A stretch of DNA of 38,444 nucleotides from Clostridiales bacterium (lineage in GTDB: Bacteria; Bacillota; Clostridia; Oscillospirales; Oscillospiraceae): NCBI GenBank assembly GCA_004555705.1, contig SFHI01000014.1:1-38444 (forward strand), given 5' to 3'. The notes below the pieces were generated by a model. It saw only the letters and a list, made by a program, of their open reading frames with translations, was not told the origin of the DNA and ran no database searches. Positions 32,416 to 38,444 of this stretch are shown piece after piece (the stretch's first letter is position 1; every line of letters starts with the position of its first letter). A program made the position numbers and the translations under genes.

Positions 32416-34935
32416 TCAGGATTTTTTCTTTCTGCTGTTCATAAGGATCAGGATGGCTGCCGAGCCGATAATCAGCAGGCCCACCACCGTGAACAGCGCG
32501 GTGCCTCTGCCGCCGGTTTCCGGCAGCACAAACTTCGTGTTGATGATCCGCACCGTGGGGTCACTGTCCTCGGTTACCAGATGGCTTTCCCCGTCGATCT
32601 GAACGGCCACCGGCTCCGTGAGGAGATTGTAGCCGGCGGGAGCCTTGGTCTCCACCAGATAGTAGCTGCCGTAGGCCAGGCCGCAGAAGGACGCCTTTCC
32701 GTCCTCTCCGGTGACGATCCTGTCCACCTTCTCCCCGGTCAGGTCCTCCTGGGGCAGGAATTCCACAAATACCACATCCAGCACTTCGCCCTGGACCGTC
32801 AGCTTCTGCTTGACCACATTCTCATCCGCCAGCTCCGCTTCCGTGGCCTTCCGGGCAATCCGAAGCTCCGCTCCGGCCAGAGGATTCCCCTGGGGATCGG
32901 TTTTCAGCAGATGGATGCCGCCGGTGTGGACCTCGGGGATGTCCGAATCCGCGTCATAGTCCATTCCCGCGGAATTCAGGTAGTCCACATGGGCCTGGTT
33001 GGGAATCTGCTCCCCAAGCCCTGCGTTCTCATTGATGACAGCTTTGTAGTATACCCGGATTTCCGGGAGATGGGTTCCCTCGCCCAGGTTGTCCGCCACA
33101 AAGGCCATGCCCTTGGCCGTCAGGGAGACGGTGAACCGGTCAACGGTCCGCCCGTCAACCACAGCCGTGCCCTCCGCCAGGGTATAGAAGGTGTCGTCGG
33201 TCATCCCGATCTCCTCCCCGGCTTTGGTGAAGAGCTTCACCACAGGGCTCCCCTTGACATAGGTCAGGCGGTAGTCCAGCGTGTCGGAAATGGAATACCT
33301 CTGGGCGGAGCCGATGCCCGCAGGCACACCGCCCCGGAGAATCCAGGTGTGCTTCTGGCCCACATCGAAGGAATCGCTGTTGTTTTCAATCTCTGTGACG
33401 TCCTTTTTAATGTCCGGCCCGGTTTCGGAGATGTTCTTCGGGCTGACAAAAATGCTGTAGCTGTGGCCGGAGCCATCCGACGTGGTGCCGGGCACCAGGA
33501 TGAAGAAGGGCTCAATGGCGCCCGTGGTGGCGGCGCTGTACAGCTCCACGATCAGGTACACCCCGTCCGGCTGGTCGTTTGCCGTGAAGTTGAAGCTGGC
33601 CAGGCCCTGGGCATCGGTGGTCAGGGTGGCAATCAGATTCTCCTGCTTCTGGTATTTCAGGATGTCCTCCCGGGTGGGCTTCTCCCCCAGGACGACCTCT
33701 CCCCGCTCCAGCTGCTCCAGGTCCGCCACATGGTAGATTTCAAAGGAGATATTGGCCAGGGGCTTCTTTCCCTCCGCCTCGCTGGTGGTTTTCAGGATGT
33801 TCAGAATCCGGTCGGGGGTCACCAAAACCTCCCCGTGGACGGGCAGCAGGCTGTCATCGTAGCCCACCATGGACTGGGAAGTATCCCGGCTCCCGGGGGC
33901 GTCAAACAGGTACACGTCCCCGCCCAGCTGGTAGCCGTTGATCTCCAGCTTGACCTCGGGACGATCCTCCAACTCCCGGAAGGTGAACTGATAGCTGCCG
34001 CCCTCGGTGAGTTCGATGCTCTGACGCTGGTCACCGCACTGGGCGCTTAAGGTAAGGCTGTCCCGGCTGCCAACCTGGGTATTCACCCGGAAGCTAACGG
34101 TGACGGTGTAGGTTCCGTCCTCCTCCCGCACCGCGCTGTAGACAGGCTCCTCAAATACAGCCTCGCTGACAGCATCGGAAATGGGCGCCGTCCCGGGCAG
34201 GGCCATCAGGTACTCAAAGAGCATTTGAATGTTGTTCTCGGTGTATTCCGTCTCCCCTTCCCCGCTGTTCGTCTGGAACACCGCATTGGAGCCGTCATAG
34301 CTGCCGCAGCCCACGTAGGCATCGTCGATGGAGTAGCTGGCCCCATGGGTAATCTTCCAGATGGCCTGCTGGGTGGCAAGGATGGCCTCCCCCACCTGAA
34401 GCTGCTGAATCTCAGACAGCCCGTTGGCCTGCAGCCAGGTGTTGGCGGACGCGGCAATGGCCTCGATATCCGTCACATAGGGGAAGCTCTTCAGAATCAC
34501 GCTGCGCAGCCGCGCGGCGGCGCCGGAGGCGTGGTAGGTGGAGTCCTCCAGGTTAATCCGGCGGTAGTTGGTATTGCCCCGTGTATAGGAGGCCACGTCC
34601 GTGCAATAGGCCCCGATGGAGGCGTAGGCCCCCTCCCCGCCCTGCTCCAGCAGAGTGGTGTTGATCAGCTGGAACACCTCGGGGCTGTATGTATTGGACC
34701 AGTCAGGGCCGGAGCCCGAGGGATCATGGTAGGTATGGTGCATCTGGAAGGGGGTGGTGTACAAAAACGGCACACCGCTGTAGGCATACCCGCCCACATC
34801 CCCCTCAAAACTCAGTACATAGGGGTCTGTAAATTCCTCCTCTGCCCTTGCTTCCGGCAGAGCCGTTCCCAGAGCTGCTGCCAGAAATGTCAGTGCCAGC
34901 AGGGCAGCCAGGAACCGTTTGCGAAAAATTTCCAT
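32416..34935 (-). CDS. LPXTG surface adhesin with thioester domain
   Basis: The 839-residue protein has a signal peptide (cut about ALPEARA-E at residue 31), an N-terminal thioester domain with C111 (GAYCTD) and Q189 (ATQQAIW) that may form an internal Cys-Gln thioester for covalent binding to host surfaces, a middle pilin-like region with DVGQKHTWILRGG (Cna-B or isopeptide-type folds), a SpaA-like domain (about 675-800, IHLLKTDPQGNPLAG and YYLVETKAPAGYNLL) and the sorting signal LPETG (804-808) with helix and KKKS tail. The ATG at 34935 follows AAAGGA; an upstream ATG at 34944 sits on that site. One protein may act as tip and anchor because no separate backbone pilin gene is present. Confidence 0.92.
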   Translation of the reverse strand: MEIFRKRFLAALLALTFLAAALGTALPEARAEEEFTDPYVLSFEGDVGGYAYSGVPFLYTTPFQMHHTYHDPSGSGPDWSNTYSPEVFQLINTTLLEQGGEGAYASIGAYCTDVASYTRGNTNYRRINLEDSTYHASGAAARLRSVILKSFPYVTDIEAIAASANTWLQANGLSEIQQLQVGEAILATQQAIWKITHGASYSIDDAYVGCGSYDGSNAVFQTNSGEGETEYTENNIQMLFEYLMALPGTAPISDAVSEAVFEEPVYSAVREEDGTYTVTVSFRVNTQVGSRDSLTLSAQCGDQRQSIELTEGGSYQFTFRELEDRPEVKLEINGYQLGGDVYLFDAPGSRDTSQSMVGYDDSLLPVHGEVLVTPDRILNILKTTSEAEGKKPLANISFEIYHVADLEQLERGEVVLGEKPTREDILKYQKQENLIATLTTDAQGLASFNFTANDQPDGVYLIVELYSAATTGAIEPFFILVPGTTSDGSGHSYSIFVSPKNISETGPDIKKDVTEIENNSDSFDVGQKHTWILRGGVPAGIGSAQRYSISDTLDYRLTYVKGSPVVKLFTKAGEEIGMTDDTFYTLAEGTAVVDGRTVDRFTVSLTAKGMAFVADNLGEGTHLPEIRVYYKAVINENAGLGEQIPNQAHVDYLNSAGMDYDADSDIPEVHTGGIHLLKTDPQGNPLAGAELRIARKATEAELADENVVKQKLTVQGEVLDVVFVEFLPQEDLTGEKVDRIVTGEDGKASFCGLAYGSYYLVETKAPAGYNLLTEPVAVQIDGESHLVTEDSDPTVRIINTKFVLPETGGRGTALFTVVGLLIIGSAAILILMNSRKKKS

Positions 34936-34975
34936 AGAATCCATCCTTTCTGAAAGTAAAATGGGTTTGTGGCCC

Positions 34976-35010
34976 AAAGCGGCAGGCCCGCTCCCTCTTC
35001 GTGCCGCTTT
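34976..35010 (-). other. Stem-loop in the leader of the adhesin gene
   Basis: AAAGCGGCA (34976-34984) pairs perfectly with TGCCGCTTT (35002-35010). No clear promoter was found in the 230 bases upstream of the adhesin gene, and no known riboswitch pattern was recognised, so the function of the hairpin is open. Confidence 0.4.
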
Positions 35011-35165
35011 TCTGAGAGATTTGCTGTTATATCCCGGATACGTCCCGATTCTAACACGAAGCCGCTGTCACCTGCTGGCGAAATCAGGCTTTGGGCACTG
35101 ATTTTCTAAAAGAATGATTGACAAAGGGGCTTTCCCGGAAAATACCCCGGAACCCATAGAATCCA

Positions 35166-35194
35166 TTGACATTTTTCGGCAAATCCTCTATCAT
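35166..35194 (+). promoter_or_regulatory. Consensus sigma-A promoter of the HAD phosphatase gene
   Basis: TTGACA (35166-35171), 17 bases, TATCAT (35189-35194). Transcription should start near 35201, leaving an 86-base leader. Confidence 0.8.
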
Positions 35195-35220
35195 GGAAGG
35201 AAAAGGAAGTCTCCCGGGAC

Positions 35221-35257
35221 AAAAAAGGCCGGCTTTCCATCTGCCGGTTTCTTTTTT
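35221..35257 (+). terminator. Terminator-like hairpin inside the leader of the HAD gene
   Basis: GGCCGGC and GCCGGTT (two G-T pairs) form a stem after an A-run and before CTTTTTT (35252-35257). It lies between the promoter and the start codon, so it could attenuate transcription or end a short RNA of about 55 bases. Confidence 0.45.
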
Positions 35258-35286
35258 CGGGACGAATCCAAACAGGAGGTACAATC

Positions 35287-35928
35287 ATGCCCAAAAGCAT
35301 TCTTTTCGATCTGGACGGAACCCTGACGGATTCCGGCGAGGGAATCATCAACTGCGCGGCCCTGGCCCTGGAGCACTTCGGAATCCCCATTCCCCAGCGG
35401 GACGCTCTGCGGGTCTTTGTCGGGCCCCCGCTTCACGATACCTTCCGGCAATTCGGTGTTCCCGAGGATCAGGTGGACGAGGCCATCCGAATTTACCGCA
35501 GCCGGTATGTGCCCATCGGAAAATTTGAAAATACCCCCTATCCCGGCATTCGGGAGCTGCTGGAAAAGCTCCGGGCCCAGGGCCACCGGCTGTATGTCGC
35601 CACCTCCAAGCCCGAGGATATGTCCGTGGAAATCCTGGAACACTTCGACCTGGCACGCTTCTTTGACCGTATCTGCGGAGCCTCCCTGGACCGTTCCCGC
35701 AGCAGCAAGGACGCGGTGATTGCCTATTTGCTGCAGCAGCACGGTGCCGGGGAACAGATGGTCATGGTGGGGGACACGGTTTTTGACATTCTGGGAGCCG
35801 CCGCCCACGGAATCCCCGCGGTAGGCGTCGCCTGGGGCTATGGCAGTGTGGAAGAAATGAAAAAAGCGGGAGCCGCCGCCATCGCCACAACCATGGAGGA
35901 GCTGTTTCGCATCCTCCAGGCCCTGTAG
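35287..35928 (+). CDS. HAD-family phosphatase (phosphoglycolate phosphatase-like)
   Basis: The 213-residue HAD hydrolase has motif I LFDLDGTLTDSG with D8 and D10, the middle motif VATSKPED and motif III/IV MVGDTVFDILGA, plus an alpha-helical cap inserted after motif I. Such proteins clear phosphoglycolate or other phosphorylated metabolites; the substrate cannot be read. ACAGGAGGT precedes the ATG. It stands alone under a consensus promoter with a hairpin-bearing leader, and is followed by the MITE-like element at 35951. Confidence 0.9.
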   Translation: MPKSILFDLDGTLTDSGEGIINCAALALEHFGIPIPQRDALRVFVGPPLHDTFRQFGVPEDQVDEAIRIYRSRYVPIGKFENTPYPGIRELLEKLRAQGHRLYVATSKPEDMSVEILEHFDLARFFDRICGASLDRSRSSKDAVIAYLLQQHGAGEQMVMVGDTVFDILGAAAHGIPAVGVAWGYGSVEEMKKAGAAAIATTMEELFRILQAL

Positions 35929-35950
35929 GCAGGTTCTCCCGCAAAATGAA

Positions 35951-36162
35951 GGGGCTGTCTATTGTACAAATAAAAGGACTGTCATTCCGAGCCAGTGCGC
36001 ACACTGGCGTGGGAATCCCCCGGTCAGAAGGGAAAACCTCCTGATACCGACCCGAAAAATCGGGGGGATTGCCACACCAGTGACATCGGTCACTGGTTCG
36101 CAATGACAGCTTTCGTTTTCTATGTGCTATTTGACAGTATTTTTCCTTAGTGAGACAGCCCC
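35951..36162. mobile_element. MITE-like element with GGGGCTGTCT ends containing family A repeat A4
   Basis: GGGGCTGTCT (35951-35960) and AGACAGCCCC (36153-36162) form terminal inverted repeats, similar in kind to ends of IS1182-like elements in Clostridia (from memory, not searched). Inside is copy A4 of the family A palindrome (35979-36109), shortened in its centre, with inner hairpins CCAGTG-CGCA-CACTGG and CCAGTG-ACATCGGT-CACTGG. No transposase is encoded and no clear target duplication is seen. The element ends eight bases before the CarD stop. Confidence 0.7.
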
Positions 36163-36170
36163 TCAATGTT

Positions 36171-36689
36171 TTATTCGGCTGTCTGACCGGGGGCCCTGAG
36201 CCTGCTGCGGATCAGGCTTCTCGCCTGGTCCTCCTCCAGTCCCATCACCGCGGCCACCTCTCCGGACAGGAGCTTCTCCGCGTCCCGGAGGAAATTCTCG
36301 TCACTGACGTGACATTTCTTCCCGGAAGCACGCTGCAGCTCCCTGTGGCGGTATAACGAGCAAATCATGCGGACCAGGCTTTCCCCATCCGCGCTGGCGA
36401 TGTACTCCCGATAGCGCTGCTTCCTGACGGGCTCCTCCGGAATCCAGGCATCCGGCAGCTCCGGGCCGGAGAGCAGCAACTGCTCCATAGCCTTCCGGTC
36501 CTGCAGCGGGCGAAGCCGCTTCATGGCGGAGGGGTTCTGCATGGGAACAAGATAGCACGCGCCCCGCTGCCCAACCGGCTCCAGAACCAGATAGGTCAGC
36601 TCCTTCCCGTCCACTCTGCGCTGCTCCTCCCGGGCCACCTGGCAGACTCCGTGAACTCCGTACACAAGGCGGTCGCCAACCTGATACAT
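36171..36689 (-). CDS. CarD/CdnL-family transcriptional regulator
   Basis: The 172-residue protein has an N-terminal CarD/TRCF RNA-polymerase-interacting domain (about 1-60, with YQVGDRLVYGVHGVCQV) and an alpha-helical C-terminal half. CarD proteins bind the beta subunit and stabilise open complexes at rRNA and other promoters. The length is normal. A weak GGGGGGAGG lies before the ATG, and an AT-rich stretch upstream (about 36731-36745) may contain a -10 box. The gene ends next to the MITE-like element. Confidence 0.9.
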   Translation of the reverse strand: MYQVGDRLVYGVHGVCQVAREEQRRVDGKELTYLVLEPVGQRGACYLVPMQNPSAMKRLRPLQDRKAMEQLLLSGPELPDAWIPEEPVRKQRYREYIASADGESLVRMICSLYRHRELQRASGKKCHVSDENFLRDAEKLLSGEVAAVMGLEEDQARSLIRSRLRAPGQTAE

Positions 36690-36803
36690 TTCAAATTCCT
36701 CCCCCCGAAAAACCGGCCATCATCCCTTTATTGACTATATAATAACACATTTCCCGCCAAATTTCATGTGTTGAAATTGCCGAAATTTTCCACCTCCATT
36801 TGG

Positions 36804-36847
36804 TGAAAAAAGAGCGCCTCCCCGAAAAAATTTCGGGGAGGCGGCGC
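36804..36847 (-). terminator. Rho-independent terminator of pyk
   Basis: On the minus strand GCCTCCCCG (36834-36842) pairs with CGGGGAGGC (36816-36824) around a T-rich loop, followed by TCTTTTTTC. It starts two bases after the pyk stop. Confidence 0.9.
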
Positions 36848-36848
36848 T

Positions 36849-38261
36849 TTAAATCTGCTCTACCTTGATGGTATTGGTATTTCCGCTCTGGCCGTTGATG
36901 GGACCGCCTGTTAAGACCACATTATCCCCACGGCTGAGCCCCAGGATATCCTTCGCGCTGTTGCGGGCATAGTGGAACATCACGTCCATGCTGGTGAAGG
37001 CTTCACTCAGGGCGGGGGTGACGCCCCAGCTCAGGGCCAGCTTCCGCCAGGCCTTGGGGTCCGTGGTCATACCGATGATGTCCACCGGGCAGCGGAACCG
37101 GCTGACCAAACGGGCGGTTTTTCCGGAGACGGAGCAGACCACAATGGCCTTGGCATCCACGTCGATGGCCATGGCGCAGGTGGCGTGGGAGATGGCGTCC
37201 AGATTGTCCCGAATCCGGAACTCCGCGGTATAGAACCGCTTGCGGTAGCTGGTGTGCTTCTCCGTGTATTCACAAATCTGAGCCATGTTCCGCACGGCCT
37301 CCACCGGGTACTTACCTGCGGCGGACTCTCCGGAGAGCATCACGGCACTGCTGCCGTCGTACACTGCATTGGCCACGTCCGAAATCTCCGCACGGGTGGG
37401 ACGGGGATTGTAGATCATGGACTCCAGCATTTCCGTGGCGGTGATCACCCGCTTGCCCAGCATCCGGCACTTGTTGATCAGCAGCTTCTGAATGGCGGGA
37501 ACCTCCACAAAGGGAATCTCCACCCCCAGGTCGCCCCGGGCAATCATGATGCCCTCGCAGGCCTCGCAGATCTGCTCAATGTTGTCCACGCCGGACCGAT
37601 TCTCGATTTTGGCAATGATGTCGATATGCTCTCCGCCGTGGGCATTCAGGAATTCCCGCAGGGCCACCGCGTCGGCCTTGGTGGAAACGAAGGAAGCCGC
37701 CACAAAATCCACGTCATTTTCAATTCCGAACAGCAGGTCCGCCTTGTCCTGCTCCGACAGGAAGGGGCCGGACATGACCTTGTTGGGGAAGCTCATGCTC
37801 TTCCGGTCACTGAGGACGCCGCCCACCAGAGTGCGGCAGACGGCCTGGTCGCCTTCCAGCTTTTCCACCTCAAAAACCACCAGACCGTTGTTCACCAGAA
37901 TCCGGTCCCCCACGGAAAGGTCCTGGATCAGTCCGGCATAATTCACGGAAACCCGCGTCCGGTCTCCCTGAACATCCTCGGTGGTAAAGGTAAACAGGTC
38001 TCCCTCCTTCACCTCCACCTTTCCGTCCTGGAAGGTGCGGATCCGATACTCCGGGCCCTTGGTATCCAGCATGATGGCAATGGGCAGATTCAGCTTCTCC
38101 CGGACCTTCTTTACCAGGTCCATCTTCTCCTTATGCTCGGCATGGGTGCCGTGGGAAAAATTCATTCGTGCCACATTCATACCGGCAAGGCACATCTGGG
38201 TCAGGGTTTCCTCATTGGCGCTGGCGGGTCCGATGGTGCAGATAATTTTTGTCTTACGCAT
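36849..38261 (-). CDS. pyk: Pyruvate kinase
   Basis: Pyruvate kinase makes pyruvate and ATP from phosphoenolpyruvate. The 470-residue enzyme has the start MRKTKIICTIGPAS, the MNFSHG and IMLDTKGPE stretches, the active-site region IIAKIENRSGVDN and RGDLGVEIP, and the C-terminal domain. It lacks the extra PEP-utiliser domain found on some Firmicutes enzymes. ATG at 38261 is chosen because TAGGAG lies upstream and an earlier ATG at 38285 has none. It stands alone with its own promoter and terminator. Confidence 0.97.
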   Translation of the reverse strand: MRKTKIICTIGPASANEETLTQMCLAGMNVARMNFSHGTHAEHKEKMDLVKKVREKLNLPIAIMLDTKGPEYRIRTFQDGKVEVKEGDLFTFTTEDVQGDRTRVSVNYAGLIQDLSVGDRILVNNGLVVFEVEKLEGDQAVCRTLVGGVLSDRKSMSFPNKVMSGPFLSEQDKADLLFGIENDVDFVAASFVSTKADAVALREFLNAHGGEHIDIIAKIENRSGVDNIEQICEACEGIMIARGDLGVEIPFVEVPAIQKLLINKCRMLGKRVITATEMLESMIYNPRPTRAEISDVANAVYDGSSAVMLSGESAAGKYPVEAVRNMAQICEYTEKHTSYRKRFYTAEFRIRDNLDAISHATCAMAIDVDAKAIVVCSVSGKTARLVSRFRCPVDIIGMTTDPKAWRKLALSWGVTPALSEAFTSMDVMFHYARNSAKDILGLSRGDNVVLTGGPINGQSGNTNTIKVEQI

Positions 38262-38297
38262 AACGCTTCTCCTATTCCTCTCCACGCCATCCGCGCG

Positions 38298-38325
38298 AGA
38301 TAATTTCCGGCAAATCTCAGGTCAA
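38298..38325 (-). promoter_or_regulatory. Putative promoter of pyk
   Basis: On the minus strand TTGACC (38320-38325), 16 bases, TTATCT (38298-38303). Confidence 0.5.
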
Positions 38326-38345
38326 TTATAAGCCGCAATCTTCGG

Positions 38346-38444
38346 TAAATTGTTGTTTAGAAAATAAATGCTGTCATTGCGAGCCAGTGCGCACACTGGC
38401 GTGGCAATCCCCCGGTTGAATGGAACCAGGTAGCGATTACCGCC
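38346..38444. repeat. Family A palindromic repeat, left part (copy A5) with leader
   Basis: The border TAAATTGTTGTTT (38346-38358) is followed by CTGTCATTGCGAGCCAG at 38371, the hairpin CCAGTG-CGCA-CACTGG, CCCCCGGTT and then the reverse complement of the right half of copies A2/A3, so this copy is inverted relative to them. It is cut by the window end. Confidence 0.85.

Noticed and set aside
31741..34050. Long plus-strand open frame opposite sortase and adhesin genes
   Set aside because: Antisense to genes with clear signatures; no ribosome site or recognisable domain.
34936..35165. Riboswitch (for example cyclic-di-GMP) before the adhesin gene
   Set aside because: A hairpin is present, but the conserved core of the known class could not be found.

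Overview
The window looks like chromosomal DNA of a Gram-positive anaerobe of the class Clostridia, most likely a gut member of the Oscillospirales. The clues are strong AAGGAGG-type ribosome sites, several TTG starts, an LplB/YtcP-type sugar importer, a sortase with an LPXTG adhesin, an ECF sigma/anti-sigma-like pair, C/G-rich third codon positions, and interspersed palindromic repeats. This placement is inferred from gene content; there is no rRNA or other marker in the window. No rRNA, tRNA, CRISPR array, prophage or transposase gene was seen.

Region 1 (about 1-25100) is a pectin/galacturonate utilisation locus. A TTG-started sugar isomerase/epimerase-like gene and kduI (268-1945) converge on a pectin methylesterase gene. 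A long co-directional run (2927-15893) follows: a small membrane protein, two CUT1 permeases, an oversized binding lipoprotein, four uncharacterised four-helix membrane proteins interleaved with two ATPases, a cytoplasmic GH28 polygalacturonase, a GH105 unsaturated uronyl hydrolase and kduD, closed by a strong terminator. A convergent AraC-type regulator is divergent from the second operon (17123-25082): uxaB, uxaA, a MATE transporter, uxaC, eda, a VOC protein and kdgK, closed by another strong terminator. Together the genes suggest that pectic oligomers are imported and then de-esterified and cut inside the cell. Saturated galacturonate would pass through UxaC-UxaB-UxaA and unsaturated uronate through KduI-KduD; both meet at 2-keto-3-deoxygluconate, which KdgK and Eda take to pyruvate and glyceraldehyde-3-phosphate. 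No polysaccharide lyase is present here.

Region 2 (25100-38444) is a looser mix: an ECF sigma factor with a membrane partner carrying DxDxDG-like motifs, fumarase C, a coiled-coil membrane protein, an adhesin-sortase-TraX cluster on the minus strand, a HAD phosphatase, a CarD-like regulator and pyruvate kinase. The gaps hold two families of nested palindromic repeats. Both have paired arms with inner hairpins whose stems change in a compensatory way, and most copies share a TAAATTGTTGTTT border. The window starts and ends inside copies of one family, as expected if an assembly broke at repeats.

The most unusual parts are the ABC importer with two ATPases and four extra membrane proteins (three of which look related to each other), and the two repeat families.
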